This document shows, in pieces, positions 32,836-41,062 of a DNA stretch of 43,339 nucleotides. The position numbers were made by a program, and so were the translations under genes. Position 1 is the first letter of the stretch. Every line of letters begins with the position of its first letter. The DNA is from UBA1573 sp016794285. GTDB lineage: Bacteria; Pseudomonadota; Alphaproteobacteria; Micavibrionales; Micavibrionaceae. The DNA is taken from NCBI GenBank assembly GCA_016794285.1, contig JAEUKO010000005.1, forward strand, positions 1-43,339, in the 5' to 3' direction. The notes beneath the pieces were generated by a model. It was not told the origin of the DNA and made no database searches. It saw only the letters and a list, made by a program, of their open reading frames with translations.

Positions 32836-33564
32836 ATGAAATCTGCACCTGAATTTTCTTCCTCCCGAGGCAGTGCGCTCATTTACGTTCTGATCGCTGT
32901 GGCTTTGTTGGCGGCTTTGACGGTCAGTATGATGGAACCTTCCAGCCAACAGGCGCAAAGCCAGAATGCCACGAATCTGGGGGCCGAGATAGAAAGTCAA
33001 ATTGGGTTTATCACGGCGGGAATTTCTGAATGCGTTGTGGGTCATCCCGATCAAGATTCAGGCTTGACATCAACCGAACAAAAAAACGCCCCCTATCCTA
33101 TCAATCCACAAGATCCATACTTTACAGCGCAAAGTGCTACTCCTGCTAGCGATACAGACGATAACGTTGAACATATTCGCTGTCCCGGGAGCCCGGGAGG
33201 GACAGGGCCCAATAATCAGGATCATGCGCGTATTTTTGGTGGAGCTTCTGGGAAATTTCTTGCGCCGCCGCCCTCACTGTTTAACCCGTGGACTTATTAC
33301 AACGGAGCGGATGGTGTTGCTATTATGATAGCCAGCGACAAGACCGATGCGTTTATTAAAACATCTTTGGATCGTTTGGATGACAAGTTTTCGGAATGTG
33401 AAGCCGAAGTTATTGATCGGCGTGGTCTTGGGGCTTTGGCTGTTACGAGCGACACTACCCCCGGGGCTGGATCTGCGCGGAGTTGTCCGGCGGGCGAGAT
33501 TTGTTTCCGGTACTGGATTATTTTGAAAGGGACCGCTATTCACCAAGATGCTGGTTGCCCATAA
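32836..33564 (+). CDS. Pilin-like protein 2
   Basis: A 242-residue paralogue in design to pilin-like protein 1. A short basic leader ends in RG (G12), followed by SALIYVLIAVALLAALTVSM. Position +5 is Tyr instead of Glu. The helix core IAVAL-AAL is shared with protein 1. The globular part is different and contains six Cys, enough for three disulfides, the last at the very C-terminus (GCP). Start ATG 32836 is chosen because AAAGGA lies nine bases upstream; ATG 32827 sits on that site. Low-abundance pilin, tip adhesin or pseudopilin are all possible. Confidence 0.72.
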   Translation: MKSAPEFSSSRGSALIYVLIAVALLAALTVSMMEPSSQQAQSQNATNLGAEIESQIGFITAGISECVVGHPDQDSGLTSTEQKNAPYPINPQDPYFTAQSATPASDTDDNVEHIRCPGSPGGTGPNNQDHARIFGGASGKFLAPPPSLFNPWTYYNGADGVAIMIASDKTDAFIKTSLDRLDDKFSECEAEVIDRRGLGALAVTSDTTPGAGSARSCPAGEICFRYWIILKGTAIHQDAGCP

Positions 33565-33592
33565 AAATTATATTGCAAAGCCGCATAATTTT

Positions 33593-33781
33593 ATGTTCTC
33601 ATCAGAACATGATGATTTTTCTTTTGTCCACTCACGCTGATTTTTGCAACCCGTCCCTCAAAGGGAACGGGTGCGCGGAGTATCCCCAGTTTACTGGCGT
33701 TATGGTCTCCGAACTGCGAGTGGGCTGATCTGAAAAACCTGTCAGCCGCCGATAACCGGAAAGGCTGACAGACTCTTTTTT
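33593..33781 (+). ncRNA. Candidate structured RNA: hairpin series ending in a terminator
   Basis: This gene-free stretch after pilin 2 contains four stems in a row. ATGTTCT/AGAACAT (33593-33610) is followed by a T run and may terminate the pilus operon. ACCCGT-CCCT/AGGG-ACGGGT (33649-33672) comes next. A two-level hairpin CGGAG/CTCCG encloses CCAG/CTGG (33676-33711). Finally CTGTCAGCC/GGCTGACAG (33739-33771) runs into ACTCTTTTTT. The middle part could be a small RNA or a leader of the GNAT gene that starts 61 bases later. No known riboswitch could be matched with confidence. Confidence 0.4.
33739..33781 (+). terminator. Rho-independent terminator upstream of the GNAT gene
   Basis: CTGTCAGCC (33739-33747) pairs perfectly with GGCTGACAG (33763-33771), followed by ACTCTTTTTTTCT. 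Confidence 0.8.
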
Positions 33782-33841
33782 CTATCCCCCCTGTTTCCTT
33801 TCCAAAAATTTTTAGAATTTTGAAGAAAGGAAAATTTTGCC

Positions 33842-34456
33842 ATGACCAAAGAAACAGATGTGATCTTGATTGACATTCCAATGCCAATCCTCACGCCGAG
33901 GTTGTTCATTCGGAACGTCCTTCCCGGGGATGGGAAATCTATGCACGAAATGAAACTGGAGTCATGGGATGATCTGGTCAAATGGATGCCGTGGACAAAG
34001 CAGGGAATCGGAACAGTAGAGGATTCAGAAAAAGTTATCCGGTCCAACTACGCCAAGTTCATTCTGCGCGAAGACATGATGATAACAGCCTTTGACCGGA
34101 CGACTGGCCAGATGATGGCTATGGGCGGCCTTCACCGATTCGACTGGGAATTCCGGCGGTTTGAAATTGGCTATTATGTGAGGTCCAGCCTGTACAATCA
34201 GGGGATTGCAACGGAGTTTGCCAATGCACTGACCCGCTTTGCCTTTGGAGCCTTGGCGGCGCGGCGCGTTGAGATTATGGCGGCCACAAGCAATGCCGCA
34301 AGCCGCAGGGTCATAGAAAAACTCGGGTTCCAGCTTGAATCTCTTCGGGAGGCTGATGCTTTTCTCCCTGATGGCAGCATCACGGGACACGCCGAATATG
34401 TTCGCTACTCTACCGAAGGGTTACCCGATTTGAAAGTTGAATGGAGTCAGACATGA
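33842..34456 (+). CDS. GNAT family N-acetyltransferase (RimJ/RimL type)
   Basis: A 204-residue GNAT protein. The family start LTPRLFIRNVLPGD, the central strand FEIGYYVRSSLYNQGIATEF (acetyl-CoA-binding V/I-x-x-x-x-QGxA region, with N/Q replacing the first R/G) and the C-terminal AATSNAASRRVIEKLGFQ are present. Relatives acetylate ribosomal protein N-termini or small amines. ATG 33842 has AAGGA upstream. Its stop overlaps the ATG of the MFS gene by four bases (ATGA), so the two are translationally coupled. The pairing suggests modification and efflux of the same compound, which is inference. Confidence 0.88.
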   Translation: MTKETDVILIDIPMPILTPRLFIRNVLPGDGKSMHEMKLESWDDLVKWMPWTKQGIGTVEDSEKVIRSNYAKFILREDMMITAFDRTTGQMMAMGGLHRFDWEFRRFEIGYYVRSSLYNQGIATEFANALTRFAFGALAARRVEIMAATSNAASRRVIEKLGFQLESLREADAFLPDGSITGHAEYVRYSTEGLPDLKVEWSQT

Positions 34457-35661
34457 ATGAGCAGGACTGTCAGCGGAATATCCGTTTGATGTTTGTCTAT
34501 ACGTTTTTAATTAACTGCATTGTCATTTTGCCAGTTCTCATTCCCTATTACCGCGATGTCATAGGGTTGAGTTTCCGTGACTTCTTGCTGATTGAAAGTA
34601 TTTTCTCGGCAACAGTTGTTGTGTTTGATGTCCCGACCGGATGGCTGGCCGACACATGGGGGCGTCGGTACTGCCTGATTGGCTCGGCTTTTCTTGCTTT
34701 TGCGGGATTCTTCGGGCTTTTCTGGGCGACGAATATTTGGCAGGCTATCGCGTGTGAGATATTGCTCGGGATTCATGTTGCTCTGTCTTCAGGAGCAAAC
34801 TCGGCTTTGTTGTATGACACGTTACTGAGTCGGAACCGCGAATCCGAATACAAAAAAATTGAAGGGAAGAGAATCAGTTTTCAATTTTATGGGGCCTGCT
34901 TTGCCAGTATCTTGGGCGGTTATCTCTATGCCATTGATGCCCATCTTCCCCTCAGCGTTGAGCTGTTTTTTGTGGCGGGAGCGGTTCTGATGACATGGTT
35001 TCTGGTTGAGCCAGAACGCCATAAGGCCCGTACAGATAAACATCCCCTCACGGATATTCGTGAGACGATGGTCTATGCCTTGCACGGACACCGTGAAGTG
35101 GCGGGACTGATTGTTGTCATGTTGCTTCTTTTTTCGACCACCAAAATCTGCTTATGGGCCATTCAGCAATATATGGCAGAAATGAAAATTCCTGAGTCGT
35201 TTAACGGGTGGGTTTTTGCCGGAGTTATGCTGGTTGCGGCAATTTCTGCGCGTCTTGGCCACAGAATTTTCCCTGCCTGTAAAGGGAAGACCGCGCTGCA
35301 GATTTTGTTGGCGGCGATGATTATTTTCCTGCTGGTGGCGGGAATGAAAAACACCTATTTGGGCTTGTTTCTGATTTCGCTTGAAGGGTTTTTCTTCGCC
35401 TATGGAATGCCCAGAGCGCAAGAGGCCATCAACCGTCTTGTTGATTCAGGGCGGCGGGCAACCATCCTGTCAACGGCCAGTCTGGCCACATCACTCATGT
35501 TCATTCCGACCAGTCAGTTGTTTGGCTATGTCACGGATTCATGGGGCATTGGCAATGGGCTCTTGGTTCATGCCGCAATTCTGGCGATACTAGGAAGCGG
35601 GGCGGCGTATTACAGCCATCGCCGTTCTCACCAAGAGAGGCTAACCGCAACAGGGGCGTGA
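34453..35661 (+). CDS. MFS transporter
   Basis: A 402-residue permease with about 12 hydrophobic segments. It carries the Major Facilitator motif A in the first cytoplasmic loop (DVPTGWLADTWGRRYCLIG) and a long central loop (about 175-205) rich in charged residues. Start ATG 34453, overlapping the GNAT stop, with GGAG six bases upstream. Substrate unknown; a drug or metabolite exporter is likely. Its 3' end overlaps the convergent xthA gene by 34 bases. Confidence 0.88.
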   Translation: MNEQDCQRNIRLMFVYTFLINCIVILPVLIPYYRDVIGLSFRDFLLIESIFSATVVVFDVPTGWLADTWGRRYCLIGSAFLAFAGFFGLFWATNIWQAIACEILLGIHVALSSGANSALLYDTLLSRNRESEYKKIEGKRISFQFYGACFASILGGYLYAIDAHLPLSVELFFVAGAVLMTWFLVEPERHKARTDKHPLTDIRETMVYALHGHREVAGLIVVMLLLFSTTKICLWAIQQYMAEMKIPESFNGWVFAGVMLVAAISARLGHRIFPACKGKTALQILLAAMIIFLLVAGMKNTYLGLFLISLEGFFFAYGMPRAQEAINRLVDSGRRATILSTASLATSLMFIPTSQLFGYVTDSWGIGNGLLVHAAILAILGSGAAYYSHRRSHQERLTATGA

Positions 35662-36416
35662 TCGCTGGTTTGCGTCCAATCTCTGGCCTCCGTCAACACA
35701 TGATGCGAGGCCAGATTTTTCTTGAGCGGGGGAGTGACCCAAATGTGATCGAGCCTCCGCCCTCTATTAGAAGCTTTCCAATCGCGATTGCGATACGACC
35801 ACCATGTATAACATTTCTCGGTCTCTGGCACGAAATGCCGCGCCGCATCTGTCCATTCTAGGCCAGATTGGAATGCGGAGAGTTTTTCAGTTTCAATGGG
35901 CGTATGCGAGACAACATCTAGCAATTGCTTATGTGACCACACATCATGCTCTAGCGGTGCAATGTTGAAATCTCCCAGTACAACCAGAGGGTCTTTCGCA
36001 CGGTATGTCTTGCCAAACCAATTTGTCACTTCGTCCACAAAGTCCAATTTATGACCGAATTTTTCGTTCTGTAGTCGGTCGGGAATATCTCCTCCCGCCG
36101 GAATGTATAAATTGTGGAGTTCAAATTGTGGAAATCGAACAGAAATATGGCGGCAATCTTCGCGCCCCACGCGGTTAAAAACACGCGGGTTTTCAAAAGG
36201 AATACGGGATAAAATCGCAACGCCATTATATCCCTTCATGCCGTTGATATGTCTGTAGGAAAACCCAAGGGATTCGAAAGCTTCATGCGGGAAAAATTCA
36301 TCTGGGGTTTTCGTTTCTTGCAGACAAACAACATCTGGGGCGAGAATCCTAATGGCTTCTTGCGCCAATCCGGCCCGCAGTCGCACCGAGTTGATATTCC
36401 ACGTCAAAACCTTCAT
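35628..36416 (-). CDS. xthA: Exodeoxyribonuclease III
   Basis: A 262-residue AP endonuclease/3'-5' exonuclease of the Xth family, repairing abasic sites and blocked 3' ends. Catalytic residues are all visible: N7 (WNINSVR), E34 (LQETK), the GDFNIAP Asp/Asn pair (about 150), LDHIW and the C-terminal SDHAPV His. Length is close to E. coli ExoIII (268). Start ATG 36416, eight bases after ybaB. It is the last gene of a dnaX-ybaB-xthA run in which recR normally holds this place. Confidence 0.94.
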   Translation of the reverse strand: MKVLTWNINSVRLRAGLAQEAIRILAPDVVCLQETKTPDEFFPHEAFESLGFSYRHINGMKGYNGVAILSRIPFENPRVFNRVGREDCRHISVRFPQFELHNLYIPAGGDIPDRLQNEKFGHKLDFVDEVTNWFGKTYRAKDPLVVLGDFNIAPLEHDVWSHKQLLDVVSHTPIETEKLSAFQSGLEWTDAARHFVPETEKCYTWWSYRNRDWKASNRGRRLDHIWVTPPLKKNLASHHVLTEARDWTQTSDHAPVAVSLSW

Positions 36417-36424
36417 GGCGATGC

Positions 36425-36748
36425 CTAAAACGGCAGTTTGAAGCCAGCGGGAAGTCCCATATCGGCCATGATTTTCTGAGTTTCTTCAGCCATTTTCTGA
36501 TCGGCCTTTGCCCGCGCATCGTTACAAGCCGCTTGAATCATGTCTTCAAGCATTTCTTTTTCAGCCGGATTGATTAAGCTTGGATCAATGGAGAGCGAAG
36601 TCATGGCTCCCTTACAGGTAATTGTCACCCGCACCAACCCGCCGCCCGAAGACCCCATAACCTCGACATGGGCCAAGTCTTCCTGAAGCTCTTCCATTTT
36701 TTTCTGGACGGTTTGGGCTTTGGCCATCATTTGCTGCATATTAAACAT
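36425..36748 (-). CDS. ybaB: Nucleoid-associated protein, YbaB/EbfC family
   Basis: A 107-residue YbaB/EbfC protein. N-terminal helix MQQMMAKAQTVQKKMEELQE, conserved GGGLVRVTITCKGAMTSLSIDP core and a C-terminal helix ending ADMGLPAGFKLPF, all typical. It forms a homodimer with tweezer-like arms that bind DNA. It follows dnaX by 11 bases, the common genomic arrangement. Confidence 0.95.
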   Translation of the reverse strand: MFNMQQMMAKAQTVQKKMEELQEDLAHVEVMGSSGGGLVRVTITCKGAMTSLSIDPSLINPAEKEMLEDMIQAACNDARAKADQKMAEETQKIMADMGLPAGFKLPF

Positions 36749-36759
36749 GATCTATTCAC

Positions 36760-38445
36760 CTAAATTTTTTTGGTTGAAAGAATTTCTGCATCGGGGAAGG
36801 CCGCAAGAATACGGGCAATAACCGGATCTTCTTTAATTGCGGCCAGTTCAGATTGGTGCAGGACTTTTTGCTGCGCGGCCAGTGTTGGCTCTCCGGAGCG
36901 TCCAGTTATACTGACCATCCAGCGCGCCCCCGTCAAATCCCCAAGGCGTTTGGCCAGATCCTGCGCCAGTTTCGGAGGAGATTGCGGGGCTGGTTTGAAT
37001 TCGAGTCGTCCATGTTCGAGATGCACCAACTCAACATAGTGAACAACTTGCGAAGCGAGAACGAGTGATCCGCTTTGTTCCAAGAGCCCGACAATCTCGC
37101 TCAAGTTTGATAGGTTGCCATTTGCCACAGGCGCAGTCAAAAGAGAGGCGGATGTTTGCGGCAAAGCCTGCACGCTGCTTCCTCCGCTTACCCGTAAGGA
37201 TGAAGAAGAAAACGATGAGGGGTTTCCGTGGCTGCCTTTGTTTCCTCCACCCGATAGGTTTCCAGCTCCTCCGCTATCTTTTACCTGTTTGACGAGAGCT
37301 GCTGGGTCCGGCAGATCGGCCGCAAAGCAAAGCCGGATTAAGACCATCTCTGCGGCGGCCTGAGCATTCGGGGCGTACTGAACCTCTGACAAACCTTTGA
37401 GGAGAATTTGCCACACGCGGCCCAGTGCCGGAATTCCTGTTTTCTGAGCCATTGTCACAGCGCGGTTTCTCTCAGAGGCGGCAATGTTCGGTTCAACGGT
37501 TGCCGGAGAAGAGGAAGCCGCCTGAAACTTGGTAAGCAAATGGGTCAGATCAAGAAGGTCTTGAAGGATTTTTTGAGCGTCAACTCCCGCCTTGTATAAA
37601 TCGGCCATGGTTGTCATCGCCGTGTTTATTTGCCCCGAAAGAATGGTTTCCATGAGATCAAGAAGACGCGCATGGTCCGCGAGTCCCAACATTCCCGTGA
37701 CTTGTTCTGTTGTAACCCCATCGGCACTCAGAGCCATAGCTTGGTCGAGAATGCTCAAACCATCTCTGACCGATCCATCGGCAGCGCGGGCGATCATGGC
37801 TATTGCTTCGTCTTCGATGGGAACCTGTTCTTGTTCGCAGACCCAGCGGAAATGTTTTTCGAGTGTTTCCACATCTACGCGGCGCAAGTCAAACCTTTGA
37901 CAGCGTGAAAGAACCGTGACCGGAACCTTTTGAATCTCCGTTGTCGCAAAAATAAATTTGACATGAGGAGGAGGTTCTTCCAAAGTTTTCAGCAGCGCGT
38001 TAAAAGCGTTCTTAGAGAGCATATGCACTTCATCAATGATATAAATTTTATATCGTGCGGATGTTGGGCCATATCGAACGGCCTCCAGAATCTCACGAAC
38101 ATCATCAACGCCGGTGCGCGAAGCCGCATCCATTTCCATCACGTCTGGGTGACGATCTTCGGCGATAGATTGGCAAATTTTACAATCATCTGTAGGGCCA
38201 CTTGTGGGGCCAGCCGTTCCATCTGCACCCGTATAATTCAACGCTTTGGCAATGATCCGCGCTGTGGTTGTTTTTCCCACTCCCCGCACGCCAGTTAAGA
38301 TAAAAGCATGAGCAATCCGCCCCGACTGAATCGCGTTGGTCAAGGTGCGAACCAAAGCATCCTGACCGATCAATTGGTCAAAATTCTGCGGGCGATATTT
38401 ACGGGCCAGAACCCGATAAGGTGTCTTGTTCAAAATGTCTATCAT
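36760..38445 (-). CDS. dnaX: DNA polymerase III subunit gamma/tau
   Basis: A 561-residue clamp-loader subunit. N-terminal AAA+ domain: YRVLARKYRPQNFDQLIGQ, Walker A GVRGVGKTTTA (52-62), Walker B IYIIDEVHML, sensor 1 FATTE and arginine finger SRCQRF. The lid domain and domain III (about 225-370) follow, then a Gly/Ser-rich linker (about 385-425) and a tau-like C-terminal region. Only two cysteines of the zinc module are seen (C88, C91); the residues equivalent to the other two are Y71 and T85. No slippery frameshift heptamer was noticed. ATG 38445. Confidence 0.94.
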   Translation of the reverse strand: MIDILNKTPYRVLARKYRPQNFDQLIGQDALVRTLTNAIQSGRIAHAFILTGVRGVGKTTTARIIAKALNYTGADGTAGPTSGPTDDCKICQSIAEDRHPDVMEMDAASRTGVDDVREILEAVRYGPTSARYKIYIIDEVHMLSKNAFNALLKTLEEPPPHVKFIFATTEIQKVPVTVLSRCQRFDLRRVDVETLEKHFRWVCEQEQVPIEDEAIAMIARAADGSVRDGLSILDQAMALSADGVTTEQVTGMLGLADHARLLDLMETILSGQINTAMTTMADLYKAGVDAQKILQDLLDLTHLLTKFQAASSSPATVEPNIAASERNRAVTMAQKTGIPALGRVWQILLKGLSEVQYAPNAQAAAEMVLIRLCFAADLPDPAALVKQVKDSGGAGNLSGGGNKGSHGNPSSFSSSSLRVSGGSSVQALPQTSASLLTAPVANGNLSNLSEIVGLLEQSGSLVLASQVVHYVELVHLEHGRLEFKPAPQSPPKLAQDLAKRLGDLTGARWMVSITGRSGEPTLAAQQKVLHQSELAAIKEDPVIARILAAFPDAEILSTKKI

Positions 38446-38509
38446 GTCTCTACTTTAGACAGAAGAAAGGAGCCTCGCAATTCCTGAGTCATCTCTACTG
38501 ACAGGAATC

Positions 38510-39028
38510 TTACTCAAGGGTCGCGCGAAAAACCCCATATTTGGCAATCAAAAAGTTAAGAGGAGACGTAACCACAGCCGCAATCAACAAAGCCAGAAAC
38601 GGAAAAAAGGCCAAAAAGCCGGAAAAATGTATGGCTAGGGAGTAAACGGTCCAGTTCAGAATAATTCCCGCCAGACTTCCATAGGCATAGCGCGTGAGAG
38701 ATTGGCGGATAGGAAGAGTTTTCTCTTCGAAGATGTAAAACCGCTTTACGGCCCACAGCGCAAAAAAAGTTATAAGAAAGGCCGGAAGACGCGCCAAAAA
38801 AGGGCCCACTTCCCACCAATGGCGGAAAAGAAAAAGCAAGGCCATTTCAAGAATCAGTCCGATTGTTCCCGCGAAGGCGAATTTTTCGATCTGGGTTTCC
38901 GGCTTGTGAAGAAAAAAAGAGAGAAATTTCACGGCAAAAGACCAAGGGAAAAAGGTGGAAGACTGGACACGACCCGGGACAAATTCGGTGCGGCTGCTGC
39001 CTCTCGGCCCTGACCGGATTAGCGACAA
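38510..39028 (-). CDS. GtrA-like membrane protein
   Basis: Up to 172 residues with four hydrophobic segments. The features IEKFAFAGTIGLILEMALLFLF, FALWAVKRFYIFEEK (the N/K-R-x-x-x-F motif between segments 2 and 3) and a final pair of helices match the GtrA/DPMS family. Those proteins flip or position polyprenyl-linked sugars in the inner membrane. The start is unsettled: TTG 39028 gives the full length but has a poorly placed ribosome site; GTG 38932 would give 140 residues, nearer the family's usual 120-150. It lies 64 bases after dnaX on the same strand direction, probably unlinked in function. Confidence 0.72.
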   Translation of the reverse strand: MSLIRSGPRGSSRTEFVPGRVQSSTFFPWSFAVKFLSFFLHKPETQIEKFAFAGTIGLILEMALLFLFRHWWEVGPFLARLPAFLITFFALWAVKRFYIFEEKTLPIRQSLTRYAYGSLAGIILNWTVYSLAIHFSGFLAFFPFLALLIAAVVTSPLNFLIAKYGVFRATLE

Positions 39029-39175
39029 TCCCGCCCGCGCCAGCCTTCCGAGGAGTGATGTAGCACAATTTCACGGGTTTTCAAGAAAATGTTTTGGCAA
39101 AGAGACCTGAAGTCTTGCAAAAAGAGGGAAAACCCATTAACAATTTCGGGCCGATCGGGTAAAAAAGCTTGGCGG

Positions 39176-39250
39176 GCCGTTGTAGCTCAGGGGTAGAGCA
39201 ACGCATTCGTAATGCGTGGGTCGGGGGTTCAAATCCCTTCAACGGCACCA
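39176..39250 (+). tRNA. tRNA-Thr (anticodon CGT)
   Basis: A 75-base cloverleaf with encoded CCA. Acceptor GCCGTTG/CAACGGC, D arm GCTC-AGGGGTAGA-GC, anticodon stem ACGCA/TGCGT with loop TTCGTAA (anticodon CGT, reads ACG), T arm GGGGG-TTCAAAT-CCCTT, discriminator A. G1-C72 and C2-G71 fit threonine identity. Confidence 0.96.
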
Positions 39251-39284
39251 TATTTTCCAAGGCTTGAAGAAGACTTTTGTTAAC

Positions 39285-40583
39285 CTACTCCAAAACGGTA
39301 TCAAAAAAGTTTAGAAATCTCTTTTCAGGTTTTTGACCAACGGGCCAGCTATACGTCGTATATGTACGACCAAACCATGATTTATAGCCGTAAGCTTCTA
39401 TCAAAAACTTTCCTTGTGGCATTTGGGCATGGGAGGTAGGGTCAACCTCAACATCAACGGCCATGTTTTCATCAAAAGGCTTAATCTTTATGGTGTGCGC
39501 AAGTCTTTCCGTGTGGCCACCTCTGTAATAATAGCTCGTCTCAATGTGAGGTGCTTTTTTCTCGACCTTCACAATCAGAGTTTCCTTTTCTCCCATAAAT
39601 TTCGTGTAGGCATACCCTAGCCCGAGTCCAAACGCCATCCAAAACATAAGCCCGAAAAGTACGCCATAGAGGATCAGGCCAGCAACTCGTGACCCCTTCT
39701 TCCCAAGAGCCCCCATCCAGACCATAATTCCGACCATGAGAAAACTCAGAACAAAAGAGAGGGGTTTTACCAAAGAAGCCCATTCGGTAGAGCGAAAAAA
39801 GTTAGGAGAAAATAAAAATGCAACCGAGGAGGCTAGCCAGAGAAGCACCATAAAACCACAAAAACCACGTAGTAGCCACACAATCAAACGAGGTTTTTTT
39901 CTCACAAACTCTTCGACAGCCTCTTTGTTGCTAGGACCTTCAAAGTCAATAACCTTGATGAGACGCGGGTCATTTTCATCAATCGGGCTGGAAGATAGAG
40001 GTGCGTTTCTTGCTAATTCTTCTTGATAGTCAACCTTCTTTAGAAATTCCTTCATAGGGATATTTGAAGACCCCGAAGGAAATCTGTAGCTGAGTTGAGC
40101 CACTCTCTTTTCCTTATCGTGAAAATATCTACAGCCGGAAATAGACCAACTTCGCGGCATATCCCCTCTTATCGAATCCAGAAAGAATTCCAGTTTGTCA
40201 AAGTCGGCGAAAAGAGACATATATGATCGTAACAGAGGATTTTTGGAGAATGTGGAGCGCTCTCGTTCCTTACTTTGCAATGTCGTATGATATACGATCT
40301 CCTCCCATTTCCAAAAGCCTAAACCCTTAAACTCCAGACCATTGCTATAAAGTCTTATATAAGGAGTGCCTCGGAAAGTTGACCATCTATTCCCAACATA
40401 CGTCATGAGCGCGGCGGCACCTACAATGAAGGTAAAATGGAATAAATAGGGAGCAAAACTATTTAGGAACAGAAGGATTGCTATAAAAAGCAAGAAATAC
40501 CCGATGGTAAAGACGAATATATCTTTCCTGTTGGCACATATCTCCGCCTTGATTGGCCCCACAGGCCTTTCTGCTGTTTGCAT
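39285..40583 (-). CDS. Unknown multi-span membrane protein
   Basis: A 432-residue protein with two hydrophobic segments near the N-terminus (about 23-42 and 46-62). A cytoplasmic PH-like stretch follows (about 65-190; RGTPYIRLYSNGLEF, GFWKWEEIV), then three segments around 235-330 and a C-terminal soluble domain with YYYRGGHTERLAHTIKI. The segment from LYSNGLEFKGLGFWKWEEIV resembles bacterial PH-like domains of membrane proteins, but no family can be assigned. Start ATG 40583 with AAGGAA seven bases upstream. AT content is higher than in its neighbours, which may point to a separate origin. Confidence 0.75.
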   Translation of the reverse strand: MQTAERPVGPIKAEICANRKDIFVFTIGYFLLFIAILLFLNSFAPYLFHFTFIVGAAALMTYVGNRWSTFRGTPYIRLYSNGLEFKGLGFWKWEEIVYHTTLQSKERERSTFSKNPLLRSYMSLFADFDKLEFFLDSIRGDMPRSWSISGCRYFHDKEKRVAQLSYRFPSGSSNIPMKEFLKKVDYQEELARNAPLSSSPIDENDPRLIKVIDFEGPSNKEAVEEFVRKKPRLIVWLLRGFCGFMVLLWLASSVAFLFSPNFFRSTEWASLVKPLSFVLSFLMVGIMVWMGALGKKGSRVAGLILYGVLFGLMFWMAFGLGLGYAYTKFMGEKETLIVKVEKKAPHIETSYYYRGGHTERLAHTIKIKPFDENMAVDVEVDPTSHAQMPQGKFLIEAYGYKSWFGRTYTTYSWPVGQKPEKRFLNFFDTVLE

Positions 40584-41062
40584 CTTAAGGTTCCTTTTAT
40601 TTATCTGGGGTCTTCTTCGTGGCCTCTCTCCCTGTTTTTACGGTAATGCTGAAAAACGGGAAAGGGGCCTCTACAAAAAACTGAATACACTTCAACGCAT
40701 CTTGAAGCTAGACGTAATTGATTGAGGATTCGTTATTTCTATAATGATAATCTCTACCTGTTGCTCTTGCGAGAGTTCCGCAAAAATCCCCTCTAAAATT
40801 GTCTAGACCCCTAACTATTAATAATAACGTCAATTAAGAATCCGAACCCATGTGGTCACCTCAGCGAAATCTAGGAACCAGTCTTCAAACACATAGGGGG
40901 GTCGGTATTCTGGATTCCAGCTTTCGCTGGAATGACGGGGTTGGGATCGCCTATAAAGCGGGGGGAAACTATCAGGGAGTATCGGGTTCTTAAATTAAGC
41001 AGCTACAGGGTCTCTGCGTTCCTCACTCATGGTCATGGGAGATGGCGCCCCTTTATTAGTAA
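40584..41062. other. Gene-free spacer with palindromic repeats
   Basis: A 480-base stretch between the divergent membrane protein and the tandem paralogues. It contains ATTCCAGC-TTTC-GCTGGAAT (40914-40933), of the widespread GGATTCC-stem-GGAATGAC class, and a degenerate GC-rich element CGCCTATAAAGCGGGGGG (40949-40966). The rest is AT-rich. No gene or RNA was recognised. Confidence 0.75.
40914..40933. repeat. Palindrome ATTCCAGC-TTTC-GCTGGAAT
   Basis: An 8-base perfect stem. The flanks CTGG and GACGGGG match the common intergenic TGGATTCC...GGAATGAC palindromes of proteobacteria. Confidence 0.7.

Noticed and set aside
33661..33700. Resemblance of AAAGGGAACGGGTG...ACTGGC to cobalamin-riboswitch boxes
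   Set aside because: Only fragments match; the conserved CCCGC-ACTG core and the paired outer stems are missing, and the neighbouring genes are not B12-related.
36760..38445. Programmed frameshift in dnaX producing gamma
   Set aside because: No A-AAA-AAG-type slippery site with a following stem was noticed.
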